A stretch of 64,000 nt of DNA from Monocercomonoides exilis. Lineage: Eukaryota > Preaxostyla > Oxymonadida > Polymastigidae. A program made the position numbers and the translations under genes. Position 1 is the first letter of the stretch. The number at the start of each line of letters is the position of its first letter. The notes beneath the pieces were generated by a model. That model was given only the letters and a program-made list of their open reading frames with translations, had not been told where the DNA came from and did no database searches. The stretch is taken from NCBI GenBank assembly GCA_001643675.2, contig LSRY02000008.1, positions 1,490,001 through 1,554,000 of the forward strand, given 5' to 3'. Below are positions 13,309 through 25,692 of the stretch, piece by piece.

Positions 13309-14480
13309 TGTTTCAGGAAGAGAGTTATTTGTATGCAGAAAACGATAGCCGAAGGATGCAAATAGACATGGCTTGCCATGGCAGTGATATTTTCATCGTG
13401 CCCTGAATCAGTTCTTATGTGTGCATTTTTTCTTTCAAAAATTGTTTGTAAATGAAATGCATCAGTTGATATGTGTTTCTTCTTCTTTTTTTTTTCTTTT
13501 GGAGGGAGGGGAATAAAAAAATAAAATATTAAAAGCAAAAAAAAAAAAAAAAAAAAAAATCTTAGCTTATGGATGAATTATTTATTTTTAAAGAGGAACT
13601 GAAAAAGAAAAAAATAAAAACAGTTGTTGTTTGATCTTTCTCTGAACCATTTAACTCATCAATCCCTTTTTGTCAATGATAATATTTTTATTTTTTGATT
13701 TTTGAAGAGGCTTGGAGATGTTCAAGGAGATTCAAATAAATATTATTATTATTATTTTCTGAATATTGTGTTTGTTTTGTGAAGCATTTTATGAGCATTA
13801 TGTTTTGGAAGTTTGTTTTTGTTTACAGATGTGTGATTACTGTCTGAGAGTTTTTTCAGAGAAAGTTATTTCTGATTTTAAAAATACTTTTGAGGTTGAT
13901 TCGTCACGGGCATTTGTTTGTTTTCTATAGCACGCACACAACACATTCAAACAAATAGAAATCAAAAAATACAGACATTTAATAAAATGCTTGTGTTTTG
14001 TGTTTTTTCTTTCCATGTTTTTTTTTCTGCAAAAATCTTTCATTCTTCAATAAATAGTGTTTTTTTCTGTGCGACTTTGTTTTATAGAAGAATTAAAAAT
14101 TTTTGGAGGAAAACAAGGAATTGCAATTATTTTTCATTTTTCAGATGAAAGAGAAGAAAAGAGAAGATGAAAGTGGTTTGTTTCTTTTTTTTCCCCAACA
14201 ATGAAATGTTTGTTCGAGAGAAATGTGAAAATAAGAAAAAAAACATGATCAATGACATTGATCCGATTGAATTCATGAGTTTATTCAATGGAGTATGAAT
14301 CACTCAGATTTATTCTTTTCTGTTGAATCCCGATAATATGACAAAACAATGAAAATACTGATTTCAAAAAGAATCACCCATCCATTTCCTTGAGAAAACA
14401 GGAAAAAATATTGATTTGGAACTCTTCCTTTGATAAGTTGTGATTCACCAAAATTATTCTTGAACAACCTTTTTGAAATT
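13309..14480. other. AT-rich DNA between C-left and the axis
   Basis: No gene. It holds an A tract (about 13537-13560), ATT repeats (about 13740-13755) and short frames of 60-76 codons that exist on both arms only through symmetry. Confidence 0.65.
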
Positions 14481-14795
14481 GATTGAATGAGAATATGATT
14501 TCAAAAATCAACCATTTGTTCCATTTTGTTTCCAAAAAGTCTATGATTCCGTTTTCATTTTCCAAAGTAATTTAGGAACATTTCCAATTAAAAATGAATT
14601 AAAATAACAATCTTTTTTTTTTTGATAAGAAATATTATTTGCAGAAACATTCGTGATTATTTATTTGAATTTAATTGGCTTTTTTGACAATTTTTTATTG
14701 ATATGTTTCTTTGGTAATTGAAAACGGAATTATTGACAAATTGGAAACAAATTGGAACAAATGGTTGATTTTTGTAATCATGTTCTCATTCAATC
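14481..14795. other. Asymmetric centre of palindrome 1
   Basis: The two arms are identical up to about 14480/14796. The next roughly 90 bases towards the axis still align as an inverted repeat, but with about one difference per ten bases. The core at about 14580-14705 shows no symmetry. No credible gene is present: the 63-codon frames on either side (14374-14565 minus, 14711-14902 plus) are the two imperfect halves of the repeat. Confidence 0.85.
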
Positions 14796-15968
14796 TATTT
14801 CAAAAAGGTTGTTCAAGAATAATTTTGGTGAATCACAACTTATCAAAGGAAGAGTTCCAAATCAATATTTTTTCCTGTTTTCTCAAGGAAATGGATGGGT
14901 GATTCTTTTTGAAATCAGTATTTTCATTGTTTTGTCATATTATCGGGATTCAACAGAAAAGAATAAATCTGAGTGATTCATACTCCATTGAATAAACTCA
15001 TGAATTCAATCGGATCAATGTCATTGATCATGTTTTTTTTCTTATTTTCACATTTCTCTCGAACAAACATTTCATTGTTGGGGAAAAAAAAGAAACAAAC
15101 CACTTTCATCTTCTCTTTTCTTCTCTTTCATCTGAAAAATGAAAAATAATTGCAATTCCTTGTTTTCCTCCAAAAATTTTTAATTCTTCTATAAAACAAA
15201 GTCGCACAGAAAAAAACACTATTTATTGAAGAATGAAAGATTTTTGCAGAAAAAAAAACATGGAAAGAAAAAACACAAAACACAAGCATTTTATTAAATG
15301 TCTGTATTTTTTGATTTCTATTTGTTTGAATGTGTTGTGTGCGTGCTATAGAAAACAAACAAATGCCCGTGACGAATCAACCTCAAAAGTATTTTTAAAA
15401 TCAGAAATAACTTTCTCTGAAAAAACTCTCAGACAGTAATCACACATCTGTAAACAAAAACAAACTTCCAAAACATAATGCTCATAAAATGCTTCACAAA
15501 ACAAACACAATATTCAGAAAATAATAATAATAATATTTATTTGAATCTCCTTGAACATCTCCAAGCCTCTTCAAAAATCAAAAAATAAAAATATTATCAT
15601 TGACAAAAAGGGATTGATGAGTTAAATGGTTCAGAGAAAGATCAAACAACAACTGTTTTTATTTTTTTCTTTTTCAGTTCCTCTTTAAAAATAAATAATT
15701 CATCCATAAGCTAAGATTTTTTTTTTTTTTTTTTTTTTTGCTTTTAATATTTTATTTTTTTTATTCCCCTCCCTCCAAAAGAAAAAAAAAAGAAGAAGAA
15801 ACACATATCAACTGATGCATTTCATTTACAAACAATTTTTGAAAGAAAAAATGCACACATAAGAACTGATTCAGGGCACGATGAAAATATCACTGCCATG
15901 GCAAGCCATGTCTATTTGCATCCTTCGGCTATCGTTTTCTGCATACAAATAACTCTCTTCCTGAAACA
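14796..15968. other. AT-rich DNA between the axis and C-right
   Basis: Mirror of 13309-14480. A T tract lies at about 15717-15740. No gene is seen. Confidence 0.65.
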
Positions 15969-17439
15969 TTATTCCCGAGAAAGTGTCCCGCCTGCTCCAT
16001 CAGATACAACGGCCACACTCGGCGAAGTACTTGAATTTGAGTTGCAGTCAACCATCAACTTACTCATTCCCAAATATCCACTCATCACACTTAACAGCGC
16101 TCTTGCCGAAGAAGAAGAAAGCTTTTCTGTTCCAATCAAACTCTTCTCTTTGCCAGTCCCAACAACAGAAATTTTCTTTTCTCCAATCTTAATAGTTGTT
16201 GTCTCATTTTGATGATTTCCATCCAGCAGCGTGATTGCCAAGCTTATCTGCACCTCGCTCATTTCAAATGCCTTCTTCACCGTTAGACACGGATTTGATT
16301 CATTTGCCCCACACAGCTCATGCTCATCATTTCCATTCGCTGACACATAGATCGTCTTGTCTTTCAGCCAATCCTTCTTTTCCGTGTACTGATATGCCCA
16401 ACTCCCTGAATTCGATAAATCATATCCATAACATACTCTCTGGCCATCTGTGTTTGTTGTGTAACATTCATGAAATGGATTATTTTGTGATAAAAGAGAT
16501 TATTTTGATCATAATACATCACGTCATGACCATATGGTGTGGATGTTGTTCTACATCTGCATTCGTGAAAAAATAAAAAATAACAATAGATTCTATCATT
16601 TGGCGCATTTTCTCTATTCGGATTAATCCAAAAACCTCCTCCATTTGCAGCTGCTGAACATGAAATAAATTGAATGCTCCTCATTTTAAATGTGACAGGA
16701 ACAGTTCGACAATACATGCCTCCGCCACTTGAACTTGAAAGGGAGCATGAAGTGAAACCGCAGTCAAACACACACGCACTCTCCCCTCCTCCATTTTCTG
16801 CTTCAATGCATCCTGTTCCTGAAACCTGAAAATTTTCGAGAAAAAGTCCTCCTCCAGCATTATTTGCTTTGCAATTCTGGAATTCACATCCACTGATCCG
16901 AACACACGACGAAATCGTATAAACGAACACCCCTCCTCCATATCGATTTTGCGCATTACATGAATCGAACGTGTTGTTAACAATCTCAACAGAATTAATA
17001 CTATAGCAATGAATCCCTCCGCCTGCGTAATACGCAACACATTCCTTGAATGCACAATGCGAAACTGAAACAGTTGCGGACGATTGACCATACATGAATA
17101 TTGCGCCACCGTTCGAAGTGCCATCGGAATATGTCTCACCTTTTCCTGTTGCCTTCGATTCACTCCATTCGCACCAAGTGAATGTGTTTGCTCCATTGAA
17201 TGTTTCGTTCTGTCTGTCTGGCTTCAATGGTACCTCTGCATTTCCTTCGCAAACAACATTTCTTGTACGACAACATCTGACAAACGAGGTGTTTGAGGCA
17301 GTCAAAGAGGCATAGGGGTTGTTGAGGGAATGAACAATCCCGCCATCATATGTGTCGCTAACTGATGAAAATGAACAGCTGCTCATCAGACATGTGGTTT
17401 GGGTTGACATTGTTGTTGAAGGAGAGCATGCCTCATTTG
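15969..17439 (-). pseudogene. Beta-helix surface-type protein, copy C-right (one frameshift)
   Basis: Mirror of the intact C-left. One T is missing from a T-run at about 16490 (four instead of five, in the codons for NNLFLSQNN). This ends the first frame early, while homology continues in another frame to 15969. As with A, this is a single homopolymer base and may be a base-calling error. Everything else matches C-left almost perfectly. Confidence 0.72.
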
Positions 17440-17538
17440 CTGTTGATATGTTGAAAAATATTAGTTTGAAGAGGGATATAAGGGATATAGATGGTGAAAA
17501 GAAAAATGGGGAAAAGATGAGAAACGCGATTCACTCAC
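17440..17538 (-). other. Predicted intron before the beta-helix exon of C-right
   Basis: Same GTGAGTGAATC donor and CAACAG acceptor as C-left. Confidence 0.5.
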
Positions 17539-18116
17539 TGAAATTCTTCCTTCTCTTTTAATTTTTTTATCATACACCTGTTTTGCATCTCCGCGCCATG
17601 TAGCAGAATATTTCCAAAAGACAGATCCTTTTACTATCTCTTCTGCTGCTTCTGAAAACCATGTTGTTAAAAATGGAAAAGCATCTTTTCCCCTCGGTTC
17701 CACTGATCAGAGACAGTTTTCCAACATTCATCCTCATCTATTTCTTTGATAATCTCTTTTTCTCCCATTTCCATTTTCTGCCTTCTTTCCATGTTCCATT
17801 CGCATTCATTGCTATCAAAGACTTCTGAAAAGATTCTAACATCAGAAAAATAGAAAAGAATAAATGAAAAGAACATTATTGAAATATCAAAAACAAAATA
17901 ACTTAACCAAATCAAAAAAAATACAAAAAAATACAATATAACAAATAATTAGAATCCTTTTTATAATTAACAATCTTCACACACTTCTTCTTCTTGCGCC
18001 TCTCAAAATGTCGTTCATTTATGCCTGCAAAATCCATCTGCTCTGTCTCAGCTGCCAATGTCACAGACAATAGCATTGCTTCTCTTCTGCTCCAAAATTG
18101 TTGCTTAATTCCAATC
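17539..18116 (-). other. Spacer between tandem genes C and B (right)
   Basis: Mirror of 11162-11737, including the exon-like block and the AT-rich intron-like stretch. No independent gene is seen. Confidence 0.5.
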
Positions 18117-19543
18117 TCAGCTTCGCTTGCACTCGAACAACTCATACAACCAAAATCTTAAAGACTGACGAGTATGATGAAGAAAGCGAAGAAGAGGAAG
18201 AGGATGAAAATTGTTGAATAAGATAAAAACAGCTTCTGTTTCAATCGAACTCTCCGTCCTCCCTTTCCCAATGACTAAAATCTTCTTTTCCCCAATCTCA
18301 ATAGTTGTTGCCTCGCTTGTGTGATCCCCTTCCATCAGCGTGATTGTCAAGCTTATCTGCACCTCGCACATCTCAAACGCCTTCTTCACTGTCAGACACG
18401 GATTTGTTTCATTTGCCCCACACAGCTCATATGAATCATTCCCATTCATTGAAACATATAACGTTTTATCTTTCAGCCAATCCTTTTTCATTGATTGATC
18501 ATATGTCCAGGCGCCAGCATTCGAGTAATTATACGCATAACACACTCTCTGTTCATTCGTGTTTGTTGTGTAGCATTCATAGAACGGATTGTCTGAATTC
18601 AAAAAGACATTATAATAATCAACATAATAGGCATCGTGACCATATGGAACATTGGCCAGGCATTTGCATCCGTGGAAGAACAGGAAATAACAATAGATTC
18701 TATCATTTGGCGTTGTTGCTCGATTTGGATACAGCTCCAACCCTCCTCCATTTGCAGTTGCTGAACATGAAACAAACTGAATGCTCCTCATTTTGAATTG
18801 CGTGGTAGGAACAGTTTTACAATACATGCCTCCACCATAATAATTTGTAACTGAACATGAAGTGAAACTGCAGTCAAACACACACGCACTCTCCACTTCT
18901 CCACTTTCTGTTCCAATGCATCCTTCTGATACATTAAAATATTCTAATTTCAATCCTCCTCCATATCCAATCGCTTGACAGTTTTTGAACTCGCATCCAC
19001 TCACCCGAGCACAAGTAGAAATGTCATATAAATACACACCTCCCCCATATCGATTTGAGGAGGCACAGCAATTGAAAGAGCTACTTTCAATGGTCGCTGC
19101 TTTGATAGTATAGCACATGACTGCTCCCCCATGGTAGTGTGCAGTGCAGTCATTGAATGAACAATATGAAACAGAAAGTTCTCCAGAATTGAGATTGTAC
19201 ATACAGATGGCTCCTCCACTTGACACTCCATCTGAAACAGAATCGCTTGTTCCGGTTGCCTTCGATCCATTCCATTCACACCAAGTGAACGTATTCGGTC
19301 CATTATCTGTTACATTATGTCTTCTTGGTTGTTTCTTATTATTTGAAGTTCCATTGCATTCAATATTCCTTTTCCTGCAACATCCAGTGAATGAGGTGTT
19401 TGAGACAGTCAGAGAAACCAAGGGGTTGTTCAGAGAGGGAACAATCCCTCCATCATATGCATCACAAATAGAAGAAAATGAGCAACTACTCATCAGATAA
19501 AAGGCTTGGGAGAATGTGGTTGAAGGCAAACATGCATCATTTG
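18117..19543 (-). CDS. Beta-helix surface-type protein, copy B-right (intact)
   Basis: About 475 codons without interruption. Coils carry SGGAICMY, HGGAVMC, YGGGVYLY, YGGGLKL, YGGGMYC and NGGGLEL. The block TIESS.FNCC to NCQAIG is shared only with gene G, which suggests a cassette moved between them. Cassette type 2 follows (KDKTLYVS, CGANETNPC). After SSIETEA the sequence leaves the family and ends in about 40 codons of unrelated hydrophobic and basic residues before TGA, so the last part of the second domain is lost. No signal peptide or membrane anchor is visible, as expected if the first exon lies upstream. Confidence 0.8.
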
Positions 19544-19629
19544 CTGTTGAAATATTGAAAAATGTGAGTTGTGAGAAGGAAACAAGGAGCATTGAGGAAG
19601 TTGAAAGGAATAGGGCTTGATTCACTCAC
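19544..19629 (-). other. Predicted intron before the beta-helix exon of B-right
   Basis: Mirror of 9648-9733, with the same boundaries. Confidence 0.5.
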
Positions 19630-22600
19630 CGAAACATTTCCTTTCCCTCTCTCATTTTCCATAAGCCTACCATGCCTCTCAACGAGATATTCATCAAGAT
19701 CCAAATGAGCTTGAGTTCCCTTTTCCTGCCTCTTCTCCTGCTTCTAAAATGCATATTTCCAAAAGAAAAGCTTCTTTTTTCTTCAATGCCTCCAAATTGA
19801 AACAAGAACATAGTCTTCCTCGTCATTTGCTTTCCCTAAAATCTCTTTTTCTTCTATTGCCGCCTTCTGCCTTTTTTCCACGTTCCATTCGCTTTCATCT
19901 CTTATAAATGCGATCGCAAAAATCAAAATTCTTAAAAATAATTAAAAAATTAAGAAAAATAATAAAAATTTAAAATAAGAAATTAAAGGATATAGAAAAA
20001 TTTAAAAGAAAAAATAAAAAAATTAAAAAAAAAAATAAATTAAAATAAATCATGTTATGAGCTTTTTGATAATGAATTTTCTTCACACATTTTTTCTAAA
20101 TCATCGGCTCTTCTTCATATCCTCTTCCTCTCTAAATATTTCTCTGTACTGCCTACAAAACTCATCTGCTTCGTCTTCGCTGCCTAAATTACTGCTAATA
20201 ACTTCGCTTCCCTTTTTCTTCCTAAAAATATAGCCAAAGTCCAGTCCTCAGCTTCGCTTTTGCTCAAATAACTCCACCAACTTCATTCCAAAAAAGAGAA
20301 GAAGAAGAGGAGGAAGAGACGAAAAGAGAGAAAAAGGCAAAAATGATAGTGACCAAGAAGTCGAAGAAGAGGGAGATGACGCGACAACGAAGATAAAATA
20401 TGTGTGTATGCAATAAAATTTGCTGATGTGATGCAAATGAAAACAATGACGGCGAAGAAGAAGATGATGAAAAAGAAGACGAAGATCTTATAGAAATCTT
20501 AAATGTCGGATATCTTCTATCAGAAGATATTCTCAGCATCGCAACCTCGTTCTCTTCTTCAGTTGCAAATCCTTCGATGGCACAACGCAAAAGGCGATAG
20601 CAAAATGACTTAAATCCATTTTGCCTGTAATCCACTCCAAGCTGCCTGTATCACGCCAAACTGCCTGATTTTCTCGTATATTTGGTTCAAAAGCCAAGTA
20701 ATCAAATCCAGTTCCATCGCTCCCCCAGGTCCATAAAAGCAATGTCTTGCCCTTCTTATCCCAAGAAAGGCACCTTGCTCTGTCCCAACTGACTCCAATG
20801 TCCTGTTTCAGTGATTTGTCCCAATCACCCCAACAATGCTTTTTCTGAAAATGTCCTCTCAATATTTTTAAAAATAGTTCCCTTTTCATAGTCATTGATC
20901 ATCCTTCCTTTTTGCCTTGGATATCTTCCAACCCCGTTGATTTCTGCTCCATTAAATTTCATTTTTCGTCGTATTTCTATCCATCGCGCATGTTTAGTCC
21001 AAAATGAGTAACATAAACATTTATGATAAAATATATTCAGGATCTAATATATTTGTAAGATAACATTTGTCTCGCTTCCTCGCTGTTCTGCTCTGCATGG
21101 AATAAATTGTTCATTTTAAATATAAATTGACTGAATCACAACTTTGGAGAGGATACAGATAATAATATCTTCACAATCAACAGAAAAATATAAAATACAT
21201 ACATTGAAAATTCTTCATTTCCATCGAAAATATTGTCGCTCCACAGCCATCCATCAATCAATATGAACAATTTCATCTTCCATCAAGCAAACATTCTTTT
21301 GTGATACTCAACCCTTTCACTGGAAATATTTCGTTTAGTCAACCTGTCTTTGTTTTCACTTCGGAGTCTCACTCCGTTGACAGTTTCTGAGCATTTGGCA
21401 TTTCTTGATCATGTTCCATAACGAATAAGAGCCACAAAAGAAAAGAAAGTCCTACTCGATGTGCCGTGGCTGAATGGGCATATGAAGACAATGCGATAAC
21501 AATAGGATGGATTTATGGTGTGGGGTGAAGGAGTTGAGTTCTTGGAGGAGGCAGGGTTTAGAGAGGGAATGGAACGATTAAAGGATGTTTTTTGTGGAAA
21601 AGAGGTGTTTTTGTGAAGTTTAAGAGGCATAATGGATGTGTGGGAGATGGATAAGGATGAGGTTGGGAGGGGTTATTTTTGAGAATTTTGCTATTGGGAA
21701 GGAGTTGAGGCAGTGTTTATTATTTGAGAAATGGAATTTGATGTGGAGGAGGTGGGATAAGAGGGGAAAACAAGAAGGGCAGAAGATGGGTGGAGTGAAT
21801 AGAATATATTTATTGGAGGAGAGGATTTGAGATAGAGAGATGTGTGGAGGAGATGTTTTTTTATTTTCAAATGCAGGGAGAGAGAGGGGGTTCATATGAG
21901 GCGGAGCAAAGAGAAGAGATTTTGTGGATGAACAAGTAGAGGGGGAAATGGGGTTGAAGAAAAAAAAGTGAGAGATATTTATTTAATATTTTAAATTTTT
22001 TATTGAATGGATAGTTTGGTCGCGCCTTTCATTTGCAGGGCAAGGGATGGAGGCGGAGGCGGAGGAAGACGGGAAGAAGGAACATCAGGCGCAACACTTT
22101 GCATTGGGGGTATGGAGACAGAGGTGCGACAGGGATGGAGCGAGATGAGGGGCTGACCAGGAAATGGTGTCTTGCGCCAGAGACAGAAAAAGGATGGAGA
22201 TATTTAATTTTGATTAGGAGAAGGATGACGGGAGAAGAAGTAACAGGGAGTGAAGGAGAAGGGATTTGGGCGAAGGGGTAGAGACATTTGGTGGAGGGGC
22301 GTTGATATTTTGGAGGAAATGAAGAGAAGAAGAAGAAGATTTGGGCAAGGGATGAGAAGGGATTCTTCAGATGGAATACTCATGTCTTTTCATTATTTTA
22401 CAAAATAGAGTTTGTGGAGGTTATTTGAGTGGAAGCAGAACAGAGGATTGAGCTTTTGTTAATATTTTAAAAAGAAGAAGAAGAAAGAAAGAAAAAAGTC
22501 AGCGAAAGGCGGTCATTGCGAAAGATGTAGGTTTGCATTTTTTTATTAATATTTTTTATCAAATGTTTTTATTTTTTATTATGAAATTAGGATTTTTTGC

Positions 22601-22889
22601 AAGAATGTTCAACAACGATGAATGAACAAGGAATATGGTTTGAGGGGATATTGGATGCATTAAAAGAAATCAGGACATAATAATTGGAGGGGAGTAATGA
22701 GAAATGAGCCGGATGAAATATAAATGAAAGGAAAAGAGAAGAAGATATTTTTATTTGAAGGTTTTGGAAGGCATTTACGATGAATCTTGTTTAAATCAAA
22801 AAGGAATGGCGGAAAATTGATGATACAGCAAAAGAAGAAATTTGGCAAAAAGTCGAGAAGAAGAAGTGGAAGATGGTGAAAAGAAAATG

Positions 22890-22997
22890 GTACGGGGCTT
22901 TTCATATTTTTATTATTGAAATTTTTTTGCAATTTTGTATTTTTGTATTTTTTTAAGATTTTGTTTTATTAAATATATATATTTTTAATGATAGCAG
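22890..22997 (+). other. Predicted upstream intron of A-right
   Basis: 108 bp, strongly AT-rich, with donor AATG|GTACGGGGC and acceptor ATGATAGCAG|GGG. D and E have the same GTAC donor with TTTTTCATA just inside and the same ATAG/GATAGCAG acceptor, while the interiors differ. That is the pattern expected of introns. Confidence 0.45.
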
Positions 22998-23214
22998 GGG
23001 TTTTTGCGTGAATATTCAAAAGCGATGGAAGTGAATGGAATATGGAAAGAAGGCAGAATTTGATCCCAGAAGAAAAGGGGATTTTAAGGAAAGTTAATGA
23101 CGAAGAACATTTGAATTCCGTTTCCATTTAGCGGAACAAAGGGGAAAAGATACTTTTCTTATGGGAGTATGCATTTCAGAAGCGGAAGAAGAAATAGGAA
23201 AATGAAGAGTTTCA
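22998..23214 (+). other. Exon-like 5' block of A-right, frame partly broken
   Basis: Between the two predicted introns. One frame reads SEWNMERRQ, EEKGILRKVNDEE and NKGEKILFLWEY, with a TAG before RNKGEK. Another reads MHFRSGRRNRKMKSF up to the next donor. Similar blocks precede B, C, D, E, F, G and I. The mixture of frames suggests a relic exon. See the finding on this block. Confidence 0.35.
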
Positions 23215-23316
23215 GTGAGTGAATCACGTTTCTCCTCTTTTTTGCCAATTTTTTATCACCGCCCTCTACACCCCTTATATCCCTTTCTCATTTGTCATTT
23301 TTCAACATATCAACAG
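23215..23316 (+). other. Predicted intron before the beta-helix exon of A-right
   Basis: 102 bp, GTGAGTGAATC to CATATCAACAG, pyrimidine-rich. Its counterparts in other copies range from 83 to 112 bp with lengths in all three classes modulo 3, although the downstream exon frame is always conserved. This argues that the stretch is not translated. Confidence 0.55.
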
Positions 23317-24899
23317 CAAATGATGCATGCTCACCTTCAACAACAACGTCATCCCAAACATCATGTTTTATGAACAGCTGCTCATTCTCATCAGTTTGTG
23401 ATGCATATGATGGAGGTATTGTTCCTTCCCTCAACAACCCCTCATCATCCTTAACTGTTTCAAACGCCTCATTCATTGGATGTTGTCGGACAAGAAATGT
23501 TGTATGTGAAGGAAATGCAGATGGAAAGTTGACTCCAGGGAGGCAAAACGAAACATTCAATGGAGCAAATTCATTCATTTGGTGTGAATGGAATGGATCG
23601 AGGACGACCGGAACAGAAAATAAATGGGAAGACGGAGTGTCAAGTGGTGGTGCAATCTGCATGTACAGTCAATCAAATGCTATAATTTCAATTAAGCACT
23701 GCTCATTCAATGATTGTTATGCTTATTGCGATGGAGGAGGAGTCATGTGTGCATATATCGAATCTGTTGAGATTGTGAACAACACGTTCAACTCATGCAC
23801 TGCGCAAACTTGGGCTGGCGGAGGGATGTGCATTTATGTGATTTCGTCGTGTGTTCAGATCAGCGGATGCGAATTTCAAAATTGCAAAGCAAATAGATAT
23901 GGAGGAGGACTTGATCTTGATAATTTTAATGTTTCAGGATCAGGATGCATTCCAACAGAAAATGGAGAAGGGGGAAGTGCATGCGTGTTTGACTGCTGCT
24001 TCACTTCATGCTCAGTCACAAATTATTATGGTGGAGGTATGTATTGTGCAAATATTCCAATCACGCAATTCAAAATGAGGAGCATTCAGTTCATTTCATG
24101 TTCAGCATCTGCATATGGAGGAGGGTTGGATTTATATCCATACAGACAAGCATCACAAAATGATGTGATTTATTGTTATTTCCTGTTCTTCCACGAATGC
24201 AAATGCTCTGCAGATACTCCATATGGTCACGATGCCTATTATGTTGATTATTATAATGTCTTTTTGAATTCAGACAATCCGTTCTATGAATGCTACACAA
24301 CAAACACGAATGAACAGAGAGTGTGCTATGCATACAATTATGCAATTGCAAAAGATTGGTCATATAACCAAACATCAAAAAAGGTGTGGCTGAACGAATG
24401 GTCGAAGGTTCTGTATGTGGGCGCTAATGGAAGTGACTCGAGTGGGCTGTGTGGGATGGGCGAATCGGCTCCATGCCAGACGGTGGGACATGCAGTGGAG
24501 ACGGGCTTGGAAGAGCTGAGCTCATCAGTCACGCTGATGGAAGGGAATCATGTGAGCGAGACAGCAACTATTGATATTGGATCAAAGAAGATTTCAGTCA
24601 TTGGGAAAGGGAGGACGGAGAGTTCGATTGGAACAGGAGCGCTTTCATCAGCTGGAGCGCTGTTCAGCGTGTCAACAGGTCATCTTGGTTTATTGCACAT
24701 GAAGGTTGACTGCAACTCAAGTGCAAGTCCTTCGCCGAGTGTGGTTGTGGTGTCTGATGGGAGTGGGTCACTCTCGTTGGAGGATGTTGTGATCGCCACG
24801 AGTAAAACAGGAAATTATGTGATGTCGTCGTCAGTGTTTGTGGTGCCGCTGTCACAGCTGTCGATGGTTGATGTGGTGATCAAAGATATGAAATCTTGA
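23317..24899 (+). CDS. Beta-helix surface-type protein, copy A-right (intact reference copy)
   Basis: The best-preserved family member, about 527 codons from the acceptor, with TGA after IKDMKS. Residues 1-60 are Ser/Cys-rich (SSVCDAYDGGIV, GCCRTRN). Residues 105-275 hold a ladder of GG/GGG turns at about 110, 140, 168, 206, 239 and 268, with Cys-Phe pairs (HCSF, NNTF, CEFQNC, CVFDC, SIQF) between them. This is the spacing of a right-handed parallel beta-helix of the Pmp/pectate-lyase-like fold. Residues 365-395 (LYVGANGSD, CGMGESAPCQTV) look like the capping start of a second helix domain (DUF1565-like), cassette type 1. N-glycosylation sequons (NET, NNT, NVS) and many Cys fit an exported surface protein. 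No catalytic residues are evident. Signal peptide and anchor are not visible. The function in this organism is unknown to me. Confidence 0.82.
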
Positions 24900-25402
24900 A
24901 ATCACTATTCTTCTTCCGGTATCAACAATCAAATATTGTTTTTTGATCTCTTTTGAAATTTGTTTGCTGGTTATATATATATATATTTATATATATTTAA
25001 AAAAGAAAGAAGAACCAAAATAACAAATTTAATGCTTTGGATCGTGGGAGCGGGGATTGGAGTTGATTTTTGATTCTTGTATTTTTTCCTGATTTTTTTG
25101 GAAAAAATTCATAATTGTTTCAAATTAAATTCTAATTAGAAACAAAACTTTTGCATAATTATAATAATTATAATTTTGTGTCTTCATAAAAATGTATTTT
25201 AAATAATTTCTGTTCAAATTAATAATTTTAAGAAAACGACATGAAAAATAATCGAGACGTTCTTTTCATTATCTTTCAAGTCAATTCTCTTTTTCCATTT
25301 ATTTCTAACCAGTTTATGAGCCAAACTTTATTGATTTTTTATTTTCTATGGATACAGAACAGTATATTTTTTCTCGAACAATGTTGTGTTCAGATATAAC
25401 AC

Positions 25403-25635
25403 GGGACAAAATACAGAACTTCAGGCTTTTTCATTGAAAAGAATTGCAATCATCATTATCTATTTACAACCAAAAAATATTAACTAAGCAGATTCATTTT
25501 TTCGAATTTGAATAGCGCATATGACATAATGTTATTATATCAATGTTTCCTGTTTTCAATATGAATGTTCAATCAATTTTGAAATCTGATTAGGTTTAAT
25601 AAAGTTATGAGTGAAATAAAGATTGTATGACTTGT

Positions 25636-25670
<35 letters not shown>

Positions 25671-25692
25671 TTGAAAGTCTGTATTTTTCTCC
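25403..25692 (+). mobile_element. MITE-like TIR element, copy 2' (right arm)
   Basis: Mirror of 3602-3888. Ends are GGGACAAAATACAG and CTGTATTTTTCTCC. Interior contains AAGTTATGAGTGAAATAAAG. The A tract is a few bases longer than in the left arm. Confidence 0.55.

Larger units (their letters stand above)
468..14480 (+). repeat. Palindrome 1, left arm (about 14.0 kb)
   Basis: This arm is the reverse complement of 14796-28796. Matched positions add up to 29276 near the axis and about 29262-29296 at the outside, the drift coming from a few indels. It carries gene copies A (minus), B (plus) and C (plus) with all their spacers. Between about 3 kb and 14.4 kb I see only isolated indels and rare substitutions. 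The outer 700-1500 bases are visibly more diverged, with different trinucleotide tract lengths and several substitutions. The outer edge is a block containing GAGCCATTTTGG at about 468-510, matched at about 28755-28796. Confidence 0.93.
19630..23214. other. Spacer between divergent genes B-right and A-right
   Basis: Mirror of 6078-9647. On the plus strand (direction of A) about 20280-20500 is rich in GAA/GAG/GAC codons. About 22320-22520 has the GGAGGTTATTTGAG block, followed by AT-rich stretches. The block 22998-23214 precedes the beta-helix exon. Short frames exist throughout, but none is convincing. Confidence 0.55.
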
